A stretch of DNA of 47,287 nt from Hoylesella saccharolytica JCM 17484. GTDB lineage: Bacteria; Bacteroidota; Bacteroidia; Bacteroidales; Bacteroidaceae. Positions 1-9,228 of the stretch are shown piece by piece. Where the stretch lies: contig NZ_BAKN01000022.1 in NCBI RefSeq assembly GCF_000614205.1, forward strand, positions 1-47,287, in the 5' to 3' direction. The notes under the pieces were generated by a model, which saw only the letters and a list, made by a program, of their open reading frames with translations, had not been told where the DNA came from and did no database searches. The first letter of the stretch is position 1, and every line of letters starts with the position of its first letter. Both the position numbers and the translations under genes were made by a program.

Positions 1-274
1 CGAACTCACGTTAAATATAGGTAAGATAAAGGTGAATATTGTTGGTAATTTTATTCTAACCTTGGGGCGTTCTCTTATCCTTTTTCTCCTTAGGTAGAAC
101 ATTTTTGGTAAGTATGTTACTTCTATTTTGCTGGTTAAATTATTGTAATATGCCATCGCCTGCTCTTTAATAATCAATATTTTTTGTAATTTTACAACAC
201 TTTAATCAGGGTAAACAGTTTTCGCGTTTTTCTTTTGAGACTGTAATACGTATTTTACAAAATATTATTTGGGT

Positions 275-2107
275 ATGATTGTTACATTGATAGTACTTAT
301 TCTTACTGTAACTATGTTTATCATCGGCCGCATTAGGGCTGATGTTGTGGCTCTATGCGCGTTGGCAGCATTGTTGATATTTGATGTTCTTACACCGGCA
401 CAAGCTCTTTCGGGGTTCTCTTCACCAGTAGTAATCATGATGGTTGGCCTTTTTGTGGTCGGTGGAGGTATTTTTCAAACGGGATTGGCTAAGGTGGCGA
501 GTCAGAAAATTATGAAGTTGGCAGCCGGTAACGATTTGCGTATGTTTCTTTTGGTAATGATTACCACTTCAGCCATTGGTGCTTTTGTCAGCAATACGGG
601 AACGGTGGCGCTGATGATGCCTATTGTTGTGAGTATGGCGGCGCAAAATGGAAGCCATCCCGGACGCTTATTAATGCCATTGGCGTTTGCTAGTAGCTTG
701 GGCGGAATGCTTACTTTGATTGGTACACCGCCCAACCTTGTGATACAAGATGCGCTTACCGCGGCAGGTCACGAGCCGCTTTCGTTTTTTTCTTTCTTTC
801 CTGTGGGTATCATTGTTATTATTATCGGTATTCTTGTGTTGCTGCCATTATCAAGACTTTTCTTGGGAAAGGCTAACCCAAAGGCAAAAAGAACTGCCAA
901 CAGTGGGAAAACTTTAGATCAGTTGGTCGAAGAGTATAACCTGCAGCATCAGTTAAGACGCTATAAAATAAATAACCACTCGGCCGTTGCCGGACAAACC
1001 GTTGCCGAACTTGATTTGCGTAATCGTTACGGTATTTCTATCATGGAGATACGTCGCAAGGCAGCCCGTAGCGGTAGATTTATACGCAATGTTAAGCAAA
1101 GTGTGCCTAAACCAGACAGTATTTTGCAGGCTGAGGACATTCTGTATCTTACCGGTGACAAAGAGCAGATGGAAAATTTTGCCAACAAAATGCAGTTGGA
1201 ACGACTCGATGATACGGGTATCGACTTTTATGATATTGGTATTGCAGAAATTGTTTTGATGCCGACGGCGCAGCTGAACGGTACACAACTGAAAAGTTCG
1301 GGATTGCGTGAACGGTTTAATATCAATGTGCTAGGCATCCGTCGCAGCAAAGATTACATTTTAAAGGATCTATCCGAAGAGCGTTTACATGCAGGAGACG
1401 TGCTCTTGGTGCAAGGTTCGTGGACTAATATTGCGCAGTTGGCGGGAGAGAATGACGACTGGGTAGTATTGGGACAACCCAAAGAACAGGCCCAGAAAGT
1501 AATGCTTGACAATAAAGCTCCGATAGCTGGTGTTATCATGTTGCTAATGGTTGCCATGATGGTATTCGATTTTATACCCGTTGCTCCCGTAACAGCCGTT
1601 ATCATTGCAGGTCTTTTAATGGTGTTGACGGGCTGTTTTCGCAATGTCGAAGCAGCTTACAAAACCATTAATTGGGAAAGTATCGTGCTGATTGCAGCGA
1701 TGATGCCGATGTCTATTGCGCTGGAAAAGACCGGTACTTCGGCACAAATTTCACACGCATTGGTAGACTTTCTCGGGGTAATGGGCCCTACAGCATTGCT
1801 TGCGGGTATATATTTTACCACCTCGTTGCTTACCATGTTTATCAGCAACACAGCCACAGCAGTACTTATGGCACCTATTGCGCTCTCGGCATCTACCGAA
1901 CTTGGTGTCAGTCCTTACGCATTTTTATTTGCCGTTACCCTTGGGGCCAGCATGTGTTTTGCTTCTCCGTTTTCCACGCCACCTAATGCTTTGGTGATGC
2001 GAGCAGGACAATACACCTTCATGGATTACGTAAAAGTGGGTCTGCCCCTACAACTTATCATCGGCATAGTGATGGTATTCGCATTGCCGTTGCTTTTCCC
2101 TTTTTGA
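275..2107 (+). CDS. SLC13-family permease with internal TrkA-C domains
   Basis: Inner-membrane anion/dicarboxylate-type permease of about 610 residues. Hydrophobic segments fill the N- and C-terminal halves. Each half carries the SNT signature of the divalent anion:sodium symporter fold: SNTGT at residues 106-110, and SNTAT in the C-terminal half. Between them, roughly residues 195-375, lies a soluble insert with two regulatory TrkA-C/RCK-C-like repeats, each with the pattern LRxRYxI...I.R and a later 'AxDxLxxxG' strand. The ATG at 275 is preferred to a TTG at 269 because the hydrophobic helix begins directly there. The substrate cannot be told from sequence (sulfate, dicarboxylate and others are possible). 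It stands alone: the next gene begins 237 bp downstream with its own promoter. Confidence 0.85.
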   Translation: MIVTLIVLILTVTMFIIGRIRADVVALCALAALLIFDVLTPAQALSGFSSPVVIMMVGLFVVGGGIFQTGLAKVASQKIMKLAAGNDLRMFLLVMITTSAIGAFVSNTGTVALMMPIVVSMAAQNGSHPGRLLMPLAFASSLGGMLTLIGTPPNLVIQDALTAAGHEPLSFFSFFPVGIIVIIIGILVLLPLSRLFLGKANPKAKRTANSGKTLDQLVEEYNLQHQLRRYKINNHSAVAGQTVAELDLRNRYGISIMEIRRKAARSGRFIRNVKQSVPKPDSILQAEDILYLTGDKEQMENFANKMQLERLDDTGIDFYDIGIAEIVLMPTAQLNGTQLKSSGLRERFNINVLGIRRSKDYILKDLSEERLHAGDVLLVQGSWTNIAQLAGENDDWVVLGQPKEQAQKVMLDNKAPIAGVIMLLMVAMMVFDFIPVAPVTAVIIAGLLMVLTGCFRNVEAAYKTINWESIVLIAAMMPMSIALEKTGTSAQISHALVDFLGVMGPTALLAGIYFTTSLLTMFISNTATAVLMAPIALSASTELGVSPYAFLFAVTLGASMCFASPFSTPPNALVMRAGQYTFMDYVKVGLPLQLIIGIVMVFALPLLFPF

Positions 2108-2133
2108 TTTTTAAAAGATGTTCTGGGTAGCAA

Positions 2134-2188
2134 GCTATATATAATATGTGTAAACCGTATTGCATTTAAAATGCAAACTGTATATAGC
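2134..2188. repeat. nested inverted repeat after the SLC13 gene
   Basis: An inner palindrome TTGCATTT/AAATGCAA (2160-2167 and 2169-2176, one-base centre) sits inside an outer inverted repeat GCTATATA/TATATAGC (2134-2141 and 2181-2188). It starts 27 bp after the permease stop. No T-run follows, so it is a weak terminator candidate and could equally be a protein-binding site. Confidence 0.45.
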
Positions 2189-2267
2189 AAATATCTCAAT
2201 AGAAACTAAGTGTAAGGTGATAATTTCTCTTTTGGGTCGGGCATGCCGTTAAAAAAGAAATCATTGC

Positions 2268-2298
2268 TTTGTGTTGCAGAATTAAAATACTAATTTTG
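2268..2298 (+). promoter_or_regulatory. Bacteroidota-type promoter for the aldolase gene
   Basis: The -7 element TAATTTTG (2291-2298) fits TAnnTTTG. A TTTG at 2268-2271 lies 19 bp upstream as the -33 element. The predicted transcript starts about 40 bases before the aldolase ATG at 2345. Confidence 0.6.
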
Positions 2299-2344
2299 CA
2301 GCTATAAAAATAGACAGAACTATTTCATTTTTAAATAATAAATT

Positions 2345-3355
2345 ATGGTAGATTACAAATCATTAGGCTTGGTAAACACTCGCGAGATGTTTAAAAAAGC
2401 CATCAATGGCGGTTATGCTATACCGGCATTCAACTTCAACAACATGGAACAGTTGCAGGCAATTATTAAGGCTGCGGCTGATCTTAAATCACCTGTTATC
2501 TTACAAGTATCAAAGGGTGCGCGTAATTACGCCAATCCTACTCTTCTCCGTTATATGTCACAGGGCGCTGTAGAGTACGCAAAAGAGCTGGGTTTAAAAC
2601 ATCCTGAGATTGTTATTCACTTGGATCATGGAGATAGTTTTGAAACTTGCAAGAGTTGTATCGATGCCGGTTTCTCTTCTGTTATGATTGACGGCTCTGC
2701 GCTTCCTTACGACGAAAACGTGGCATTAACTAAGAAAGTAGTTGATTACGCACATCAATTCGACGTAACCGTAGAAGGCGAATTGGGCGTGTTGGCTGGT
2801 GTAGAAGACGACGTTGTAGCAGCAGAGTCGCACTATACAAAGCCTGAAGAGGTTATCGATTTTGTAACAAAGACCGGCGTAGACTCGTTAGCTATCTCTA
2901 TCGGTACATCTCACGGTGCCTACAAATTTACTCCCGATCAGTGCACACGCGACCCGAAAACAGGTCGTTTGGTACCTCCTCCTTTGGCATTTGATGTACT
3001 TGATGCCATCATGGAGAAACTTCCGGGCTTCCCCATCGTGCTTCACGGATCGTCTTCTGTACCTCAAGAGTATGTTGATATGATTAATCAATATGGCGGT
3101 AAGTTACCCGATGCAGTGGGTATCCCCGAAGAACAGCTACGCAAAGCATCTAAGAGCGCTGTTTGTAAAATTAATATCGACTCCGATTCACGCTTGGCTT
3201 TCACCGCAGCCGTTCGTAAAGTGTTTGCCGAAAGCCCCGCTGAGTTCGACCCCCGCAAGTACTGTGGTCCTGCTCGCGACTTGATGACAGAGCTTTACAA
3301 ACATAAAATTAAAGAGGTTTTGGGGTCTGACGGTAAGCTGGCTCAGCTTGATTAA
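2345..3355 (+). CDS. fba: class II fructose-bisphosphate aldolase
   Basis: Catalyses reversible cleavage of fructose-1,6-bisphosphate to DHAP and glyceraldehyde-3-phosphate in the cytoplasm. The 336-residue protein has the class II hallmark HLDHG at residues 92-96, with catalytic Asp94 and zinc ligand His95. It also has the VEGELG segment (around residue 144) and the glycine/serine-rich phosphate-binding stretches SIGTSHG and LHGSSS. Length fits class II enzymes of this long subgroup found in Bacteroidota. It is monocistronic, with its own promoter and a hairpin terminator just downstream. Confidence 0.95.
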   Translation: MVDYKSLGLVNTREMFKKAINGGYAIPAFNFNNMEQLQAIIKAAADLKSPVILQVSKGARNYANPTLLRYMSQGAVEYAKELGLKHPEIVIHLDHGDSFETCKSCIDAGFSSVMIDGSALPYDENVALTKKVVDYAHQFDVTVEGELGVLAGVEDDVVAAESHYTKPEEVIDFVTKTGVDSLAISIGTSHGAYKFTPDQCTRDPKTGRLVPPPLAFDVLDAIMEKLPGFPIVLHGSSSVPQEYVDMINQYGGKLPDAVGIPEEQLRKASKSAVCKINIDSDSRLAFTAAVRKVFAESPAEFDPRKYCGPARDLMTELYKHKIKEVLGSDGKLAQLD

Positions 3356-3399
3356 AGCACCTTACAAAGTTTCTTTTTAAAAGAATTGTGTAATATTTG

Positions 3400-3437
3400 G
3401 CCGGGTATTCATTTTATATGGGTACCCGGCTTTACTT
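3400..3437 (+). terminator. rho-independent terminator of the aldolase gene
   Basis: Perfect 8-bp stem GCCGGGTA/TACCCGGC (3400-3407 and 3423-3430) followed by TTTACTTTGTT, 45 bp after the aldolase stop. Confidence 0.75.
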
Positions 3438-3555
3438 TGTTCATATCGATAATAGTACTGTTTGTGCTGATAATTAGCCATCATAAGGTTACTGTATATA
3501 TTTCTTGAGCGTCTTATTTACTGTGCGAGAATATGGTGCATGATGTACCCCATCT

Positions 3556-3600
3556 CCAAAAAGAAAGCCCCGAAAGTTGTTTTATCAACTTCCGGGGCTT
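3556..3600 (-). terminator. rho-independent terminator of rplS
   Basis: The stem pairs 3566-3579 with 3586-3599. On the minus-strand RNA it has 14 pairs including one G-U wobble, with a 6-base loop, and is followed by UUCUUUUU. The wobble pairs only in the minus-strand RNA and the U-run lies on that side, so it serves rplS. Confidence 0.8.
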
Positions 3601-3656
3601 CTTTATAATAATTTCCTATTGAGTATGTAGCTTATAATGATCTGCTCTAAGCGGGT

Positions 3657-4010
3657 TTATACGTTACCTCTCTTCTCTTTGATACGAGCCTTTTTACCCG
3701 TCAAATTGCGGAGATAATACAGCTTAGCGCGACGCACTTTACCACGTTTGTTCACCTCAATGCTATCGATATTGGGCGATTCTATGGGGAAAATACGCTC
3801 TACACCAATAGTTCCTGACATCTTTCTAACCGTAAAACGCTTCTTGTCGCCATGTCCGGAAATGCGGATAACCACACCTCTGTACAGCTGAATACGTTCT
3901 TTTGTTCCCTCAATAATTTTGTAAGCAACGGTTATGGTATCACCTGCTTTGAACTCAGGAAACTGTTTACCGGTTGCAAATGCTTCTTCAGCAACTTTAA
4001 TCAAATCCAT
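3657..4010 (-). CDS. rplS: 50S ribosomal protein L19
   Basis: Ribosomal protein of the large subunit near the 30S-50S interface. The 117-residue protein starts [11 protein letters not shown] and contains the L19 hallmarks FKAGDTITV, the YRGVVI strand, [18 protein letters not shown] and RRAKLYYLR. The ATG at 4010 is chosen over an in-frame ATG at 4052, because the family starts here and the longer version would add an atypical basic extension. It has its own promoter and terminator. Confidence 0.96.
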   Translation of the reverse strand: MDLIKVAEEAFATGKQFPEFKAGDTITVAYKIIEGTKERIQLYRGVVIRISGHGDKKRFTVRKMSGTIGVERIFPIESPNIDSIEVNKRGKVRRAKLYYLRNLTGKKARIKEKRGNV

Positions 4011-4099
4011 TTTTGCTTGATATTTAAATTGTTTATTGCTCCTACGTAACATAATCAGGCAACTCTTCTTCCTATCAGCGATTACGCGGAAAAGCGGTG

Positions 4100-4131
4100 C
4101 AAAGATACTACTTTCTTGTTATATTTCCAAA
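4100..4131 (-). promoter_or_regulatory. promoter of rplS
   Basis: Minus-strand -7 element TATCTTTG (4100-4107) with TTTG at 4128-4131 as the -33 element, 20 bp spacing. This leaves a leader of about 85 bases before the chosen start codon. Confidence 0.6.
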
Positions 4132-4197
4132 CATATACGAAGAAAAGGGACATGTTAAGCCATTAAATGTAGAAATGTCGGGTTGTTTTTCGCTTGT

Positions 4198-5232
4198 TTA
4201 ATATTGTCTTAGCGCAGCCAGCAGCGCGCTATTTTCGCTCTTTGTTCCCACTGTTATGCGCAAACAATTATAACAAAGCGCTACGCTAGTACGGTTGCGT
4301 ACAATGATTTCTCGCTTTAAAAGATAGTCGTAAATTGCTTGTGCATCGCTCACTTTTATAAGAAAAAAGTTGGCATCGGTGGGATAAATCTTCTCGCAAA
4401 TGGATAATTCAGACAGTGCACTCATTAAACTGTTGCGTTCTTGTATCAACAAACGTATCCACTTATCCACCTCAAAGGGATCGTTCAGTATTTCCAACGC
4501 CTTCTCTTGTGTGGGTAGCCCTATATTGTAAGGATATTTTACCTTATTATATAAGTCGATAATGGGCTTATCGGCAAATGCCATTCCTAAGCGAATGGAT
4601 GCCCCCGCCCATGCCTTACTCATAGTGTTGAACACAATAAGGTGGGGATAACGGTCTATTTGTAAACGAAAAACAGGGCGTGTCGAGAAGTCGCTGTAAG
4701 CCTCATCTATCACTACAATGCCGTCAAAAGATTGCAATACACGCTCTATTTCGGCTGTATCGAGGTGATTGCCAGTGGGGTTATTAGGGCTGCAAAGCCA
4801 TATCAGCTTGGTGTTTTTATCACTGGCAGCCAACAGCTTGTCAGCCGAAAGGCAGAAGTTTTCATCAAGTGGAACCGCTCGATACTCAACATCGTTGATG
4901 TCTGCGCACACTTTATACATGCCATAAGTAGGCTCGATGGCTACCACGTTGTCGATTTGCGGCCGACAAAAAATGCGATAAGCCAAGTCGATCGCCTCAT
5001 CGCTACCGTTTCCCAGAAAGATATTTTCAGGGCGAACCCCCTTGATACGTGCTACCTTTTCCTTTAATTTGTGTTGTAATGGGTCAGGATACCGGTTCCA
5101 AGGTGTGTTGTAAGGATTTTCGTTTGCATCGAGAAAGGCCTTTGCTTTTTCTCCCTTATACTCGTCTCGGGCGCAGCTGTACGGTGTCAGCTTTCCGATA
5201 TTGGGCCTTACCAGTTGTTCTAACGTCTTCAT
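4198..5232 (-). CDS. hisC: histidinol-phosphate aminotransferase
   Basis: PLP-dependent transfer of an amino group from glutamate to imidazole-acetol phosphate in histidine synthesis. The 344-residue class I/II aminotransferase has the HisC motif CSPNNPTGN (about 147-155), the VIDEAYSDF segment with the PLP-contacting Asp and Tyr, and the Schiff-base lysine in [14 protein letters not shown] (Lys206). It follows hisD with one base between the hisD stop and this ATG, so they are co-transcribed. The usual Bacteroidota neighbour hisB is not present downstream; rplS comes next. Confidence 0.95.
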   Translation of the reverse strand: MKTLEQLVRPNIGKLTPYSCARDEYKGEKAKAFLDANENPYNTPWNRYPDPLQHKLKEKVARIKGVRPENIFLGNGSDEAIDLAYRIFCRPQIDNVVAIEPTYGMYKVCADINDVEYRAVPLDENFCLSADKLLAASDKNTKLIWLCSPNNPTGNHLDTAEIERVLQSFDGIVVIDEAYSDFSTRPVFRLQIDRYPHLIVFNTMSKAWAGASIRLGMAFADKPIIDLYNKVKYPYNIGLPTQEKALEILNDPFEVDKWIRLLIQERNSLMSALSELSICEKIYPTDANFFLIKVSDAQAIYDYLLKREIIVRNRTSVALCYNCLRITVGTKSENSALLAALRQY

Positions 5233-5233
5233 T

Positions 5234-6538
5234 TTATTGCTTTTGAGAACCAGATTTCTGTAGCGACTGTATTCGTATGCTCATTGCCTGCTTGTGTGCT
5301 TGTAGCTGTTCGGCCTCTGCCATCACCTCAACTGCTCGCCCGATAGAGGTTATACCGGCTTCGTCAAGCTGTTGAAAGGTGATTTTTCGCTGATAACTGT
5401 CCAGATTAACACCACTGTACGCTCTTGCATAACCATGGGTCGGAAGGGTGTGATTGGTACCGCTGGCATAATCGCCGGCGCTTTCACAGGCATATTTTCC
5501 CAAGAAAACGCTACCTGCATTAATTACTTTTGTAGCCAATTCGTTGTGATTGCAGGTGGCTATAATTAAATGTTCTGGCGCGTATGCATTGCTTAATGCC
5601 ATTGCTTCATTATCATTCTTCACCAGAATAAACAAACTGTTAGCCAACGCTTTTTCGGCAATAGTCTTGCGAGGAAGCTGCATTAATTGTTGGTTGATTT
5701 CGCTTTCGACCTCTTTCAGTAGTTCCTCTGAGGTGGTAATCAGCAATACTTGAGAGTCGGTTCCGTGTTCTGCTTGCGACAAAAGGTCGGCTGCTACAAA
5801 TGCTGCCGTACTTGTTTCGTCGGCAATAACGCACACTTCGGAAGGTCCGGCAGGCATATCGATGGCTGTTTGATGCAACGATACCTGCTGTTTAGCTGTC
5901 ATAACGTAGCGATTACCCGGTCCGAAAATCTTGTATACTTGCGGAATGGTTTGTGTTCCGTATGCCATAGCGCCGATAGCTTGCACGCCTCCAACCTTGA
6001 AAAGGGTGTTAACCCCTGCTGTTTGGGCAGCAAAAAGAATGGCCGGGTGCACTTTTCCCGTCTTGTCGGGTGGCGTACAAAGCACTATTTCTTTACAACC
6101 GGCAATCTTTGCAGGTGTTGCCAGCATCAACACCGTTGAAAAAAGGGGTGCCGTTCCACCCGGAATGTACAGACCAACACGCTCTATAGGTACGCTTTTT
6201 TGCCAGCAAGTAACTCCTTTCAGAGTTTCTATTTTCTGCCCTTCAAAATGTTGTGCGGCATGAAATTTCTCGATATTGCGGTGTGCCAGTTTGATAGCCG
6301 CTTTCAATTCCGGTGCTACCAGCCTCTCCGCCTCGTCCATTTCGGCGGCGCTAACGGCAAGTGTGGAAAGCTGAACGTGGTCAAACTGCTCTTCATATTT
6401 TATCACGGCAGAGTCGCCATGCTGCTTTACATCGTCAAGAATGCATTTTACAACGGTGTCGATTTGCGCATTTTCGGGCTGCGGTCTACGTACAATATCT
6501 GCCCATTGGGAACGGTCGGGATATCTGATAATCTTCAT
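5234..6538 (-). CDS. hisD: histidinol dehydrogenase
   Basis: Zinc- and NAD-dependent oxidation of L-histidinol to L-histidine, the last two steps of the pathway. The 434-residue protein has the family signature around [15 protein letters not shown], the [13 protein letters not shown] segment, and the C-terminal [16 protein letters not shown] block with active-site histidines. The ATG at 6538 (MKIIRYPD) is chosen. A longer reading to 6622 would overlap hisG and has no similarity to HisD. It lies 5 bp after the hisG stop. Confidence 0.96.
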   Translation of the reverse strand: MKIIRYPDRSQWADIVRRPQPENAQIDTVVKCILDDVKQHGDSAVIKYEEQFDHVQLSTLAVSAAEMDEAERLVAPELKAAIKLAHRNIEKFHAAQHFEGQKIETLKGVTCWQKSVPIERVGLYIPGGTAPLFSTVLMLATPAKIAGCKEIVLCTPPDKTGKVHPAILFAAQTAGVNTLFKVGGVQAIGAMAYGTQTIPQVYKIFGPGNRYVMTAKQQVSLHQTAIDMPAGPSEVCVIADETSTAAFVAADLLSQAEHGTDSQVLLITTSEELLKEVESEINQQLMQLPRKTIAEKALANSLFILVKNDNEAMALSNAYAPEHLIIATCNHNELATKVINAGSVFLGKYACESAGDYASGTNHTLPTHGYARAYSGVNLDSYQRKITFQQLDEAGITSIGRAVEVMAEAEQLQAHKQAMSIRIQSLQKSGSQKQ

Positions 6539-6543
6539 TCTGC

Positions 6544-7395
6544 CTACAATATCATCTTTTCGATGGGTGAAACAAGAATACCTTGCGCACCCAATTCTTT
6601 TAATTTGCCGATGATTTCCCAAAATCGTTGCTCTTCAAGCACGGTGTGAATAGAGCACCAGTTTTCGTCGGCCAACGGAATAACCGTAGGACTTTTGATG
6701 CCGGGCAATACGGCCGTAATCTCTTTCAGCTTGTCTTTGGGTGCATTCATCATCACATATTTCTTATCCTGAGCCGAGCTTACGGCCTTAAATCTGAAAA
6801 GCATTTCGTTAAGAATACGGTGCTTTTCGGCATCCATCTTTCGGCTTCCTACCAGCACTGCCTCGCTTTTCATTACCACTTCTACTTCTCTCAGGTTGTT
6901 GCTTATTAAGGTTGAACCCGAACTTACAATGTCGAAGATAGCGTCAGATAGACCTATTCCGGGACTGATTTCAACGCTTCCCGTAATCACATGAATATCT
7001 GCCTGCAAACCGTTTTGACTTAAAAAGTTACGCAAAATATTAGGATAAGACGTCGCAATTCTGCGTTTGTTAAACCATTTCAGGTCTGTATACTCGGCCT
7101 CTTTGGGTACAGCCAGCGACAATCGGCATTTGCTGAACCCCAAACGACTGATAATTTCGACGTCTGATCCACGTTCGGCTACCTCGTTCTCACCCACTAT
7201 ACCAATGTCTGCAACGCCCCCTTCCACACTCTGGGGTATGTCGTCGTCGCGAAGATATAATACTTCGAGCGGAAAATTGGATGCCTGAATCAGCAGCGTA
7301 CGTTTGCTCGCACTAATTTTTATGTCAGCTTCGGTGAGCAGATTGAGCGTTTCATCAAACAATCTGCCTTTCGATTGAACAGCTATTCGTAACAT
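6544..7395 (-). CDS. hisG: ATP phosphoribosyltransferase, long form
   Basis: First and committed step of histidine synthesis: ATP + PRPP to phosphoribosyl-ATP. At 283 residues it is the long HisG type with a C-terminal regulatory ACT-like domain (about 210-283), so HisZ should not be needed. Conserved features: the N-terminal LRIAVQSKGRLFDETL, GVADIGIVGENEV, the PRPP-loop-like ITGSVEISPGIGLSDAIFDIVSSGSTL and the closing segment AQGILVSPIEKM. It is the first gene of hisG-hisD-hisC, with a promoter just upstream, divergent from the lytic transglycosylase gene. Confidence 0.95.
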   Translation of the reverse strand: MLRIAVQSKGRLFDETLNLLTEADIKISASKRTLLIQASNFPLEVLYLRDDDIPQSVEGGVADIGIVGENEVAERGSDVEIISRLGFSKCRLSLAVPKEAEYTDLKWFNKRRIATSYPNILRNFLSQNGLQADIHVITGSVEISPGIGLSDAIFDIVSSGSTLISNNLREVEVVMKSEAVLVGSRKMDAEKHRILNEMLFRFKAVSSAQDKKYVMMNAPKDKLKEITAVLPGIKSPTVIPLADENWCSIHTVLEEQRFWEIIGKLKELGAQGILVSPIEKMIL

Positions 7396-7428
7396 ATTCT
7401 GATGTGTCTATTTATGAGTTCTAGCTCG

Positions 7429-7459
7429 CAAAAGTACTGATTTTAGGTGTATCTACAAA
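7429..7459 (-). promoter_or_regulatory. promoter of hisGDC
   Basis: Minus-strand -7 TACTTTTG (7429-7436) and -33 TTTG (7456-7459), 19 bp apart. The transcript would start close to the hisG ATG at 7395. The element interleaves with the divergent promoter of the next gene. Confidence 0.6.
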
Positions 7460-7467
7460 AAAAGTAT

Positions 7468-7475
7468 TATTTTTG
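7468..7475 (+). promoter_or_regulatory. probable -7 element of the lytic transglycosylase gene
   Basis: TATTTTTG (7468-7475) fits TAnnTTTG and ends 12 bp before the ATG at 7488. No clear TTG is seen at -33. It lies 8 bp from the -33 element of the divergent hisG promoter. Confidence 0.4.
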
Positions 7476-7487
7476 TATCGTTTTATT

Positions 7488-8663
7488 ATGAGTTTAAAAC
7501 ATCTGTATACTTTATTATTTTCGGTTGTTTTGATTGCCTGCGCCGAAAAAAAAGAACGAGTTGCCACGCCTTGGGGTACTACATTGGGCGAGGATACGGT
7601 GGCTGCAACTGCCAATTTTGCCCTGCAAGATATTATTAGCGGTGGCGAACTGATAATGCTTACCCTCTCAGGACCTGAAAGTTACTACGACTATCACGGT
7701 CGGGGAATGGGTACGCAATATCTTCTTTGCGAAAAGTTTGCGAAAAATCTGGGGGTGTCTTTACGTGTTGAGGTGTGCCGAGACACAACCGAGATGGTGA
7801 AACGGTTGGAAAAAGGCGATGGCGATTTAATTGCTTACTTCCTTCCGAAAGGAATAAAAGGGCTGACTTATTGTGGTGCAAGCATCGACAATCCTAAGCG
7901 TCAATGGGTGGTTTTGGCAGCCAACACAGCGTTGGCAGACACGCTTAACCGATGGTATCAGCCTAAAATGCTAGCCCAAATACAGCAAGAAGAACGCTTT
8001 GTGCTCTCTGCCCGTAGCATCAAACGTCACGTCTATTCGCCTATGCTCAATCGTTCGAGCGGTGTTATTTCGCATTACGACCACCTTTTTCAAAAGTATG
8101 CAGCCACGGCGCGTTGGGATTGGCGACTCTTGGCAGCACAATGTTATCAGGAATCGACGTTCGACCCGAATGCAAAATCGTGGGCAGGAGCTTGCGGACT
8201 GATGCAGATTATGCCCTCGACGGCCGTGCATTTGGGGCTGCCGGCTCATCAAATGTTTGAACCCGAACCCAATATTGCCGCCGCAACGAGGTTTATTCGC
8301 GAGCTGGATAGTAAACTTTCGGATATTGGCGACAGAACAGAACGTATCTGTTTTATTCTCGGAAGCTACAACGGAGGTCTTAGTCATATCCGCGATGCAA
8401 TGGCTTTGGCGCGCAAACACGGGCAAAATCCGCACCGTTGGGCAGAGGTTTCGCCCTTTGTTCTACGGCTCAGTAACGCCCAATATTACAAAGACCCCGT
8501 TGTGAAATACGGTTATATGCGAGGTAGCGAAACGGTAGATTATGTAGATCGCATACGCAATCGGTGGGCACAATACTCGGGAATGGTTTCCGGTGGCTTT
8601 TCGGGTGGCTCAGGTTTGATGGTTCCGCAGAAGGCCACTAAGAAGTATCGATTTCATATTTAG
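7488..8663 (+). CDS. MltF-like lytic transglycosylase lipoprotein
   Basis: Periplasmic murein-cleaving enzyme. The N-terminus is a lipoprotein signal with lipobox LIAC (Cys18). Residues about 45-165 resemble one part of a periplasmic solute-binding domain (GELIMLTL...YDYHGRGMG...FAKNLGVSLRVEV). The C-terminal SLT/goose-lysozyme-type domain (about 195-390) has catalytic Glu222 in CYQESTFDP, then GACGLMQIMPSTA and SYNGG. Total length 391 residues is shorter than E. coli MltF (about 518), mainly because the solute-binding part is reduced. The ATG at 7488 is chosen over a TTG at 7473 because the basic start of the signal peptide fits there. Confidence 0.88.
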   Translation: MSLKHLYTLLFSVVLIACAEKKERVATPWGTTLGEDTVAATANFALQDIISGGELIMLTLSGPESYYDYHGRGMGTQYLLCEKFAKNLGVSLRVEVCRDTTEMVKRLEKGDGDLIAYFLPKGIKGLTYCGASIDNPKRQWVVLAANTALADTLNRWYQPKMLAQIQQEERFVLSARSIKRHVYSPMLNRSSGVISHYDHLFQKYAATARWDWRLLAAQCYQESTFDPNAKSWAGACGLMQIMPSTAVHLGLPAHQMFEPEPNIAAATRFIRELDSKLSDIGDRTERICFILGSYNGGLSHIRDAMALARKHGQNPHRWAEVSPFVLRLSNAQYYKDPVVKYGYMRGSETVDYVDRIRNRWAQYSGMVSGGFSGGSGLMVPQKATKKYRFHI

Positions 8664-8948
8664 GCATTTCTCTTTTTTGCTTTTTCTTTTGTTTGGTCGA
8701 AAACTGACTTGTAAGCATTTTGCCATAAAAACTTTTAAATCGTAAGTTTTCATATTGTCAAGAAATCGGAAGCAACTTCGCGAGAGTGTCAACAGAATTA
8801 ATCAACTTGTTGTTGGTTCGTAAAAATGCAAGGATTTTACGATTTTGTATTTTGTTGATAATTAATGATTTGCGTGTTTTTTAGTGGATTTTATTTATTA
8901 TTTCCTCCTTTGTAACGCCCTAAAACCGTGTTTTTGGGGTTGCAAGAA

Positions 8949-8997
8949 CTATGCTTTTACCTCCTAAAAGATGATGTTTTACCCTCTAAAAGCATAG
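8949..8997. repeat. inverted repeat of CTATGCTTTTA type
   Basis: CTATGCTTTTA (8949-8959) and its complement TAAAAGCATAG (8987-8997) form an 11-bp stem. The 27-base spacer contains further CCTAAAAG and GTTTTAC blocks that partly repeat the arms. It continues into AGCTTTTGG. The look is that of an intergenic dispersed element; only one copy is in this window. Confidence 0.5.
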
Positions 8998-9095
8998 CTT
9001 TTGGAAAATGCAAACATAGAAAGTAAGAAACTGGACTTACGTATAGTCATGCAACCCTTTGATTATCACTAATTCGTAAGATTAAAAAGCACACC

Positions 9096-9147
9096 AAAGC
9101 AAGCAGCTCGATACATATCAATAGTTATACATCGAGCTGCTTGCTTT
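9096..9147. terminator. strong hairpin terminator between convergent genes
   Basis: Perfect 17-bp inverted repeat, 9096-9112 with 9131-9147, and an 18-base loop. The stem has A residues on its left arm and TTTT within and after its right arm. The nearest gene end is nspC (minus, 82 bp away). On the plus strand it could also stop read-through from the transglycosylase gene. Confidence 0.7.
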
Positions 9148-9228
9148 TTATTAATCTATTGTTGAGCTAACAATTCCAGACTCTTAAAATGAAAAATACA
9201 GAAATTCGAGAAACGAACTGCATGAACA

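Larger units (their letters stand above)
8664..9228. other. 565-bp gene-free region between convergent genes
   Basis: No credible reading frame, tRNA or promoter pattern was seen. It holds the inverted repeat at 8949-8997 and the hairpin at 9096-9147, both listed separately. Confidence 0.6.

Noticed and set aside
1..274. tRNA or coding remnant at the left edge
   Set aside because: No cloverleaf, T-loop GTTCGA-type signal, clear promoter or open coding frame was found.
3400..3600. Small RNA gene between fba and rplS
   Set aside because: Both hairpins are explained as terminators of the flanking convergent genes; no promoter pattern for an extra transcript is seen.
6539..6622. Upstream extension of hisD
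   Set aside because: It overlaps hisG coding sequence and does not match HisD; the ATG at 6538 fits the family start.
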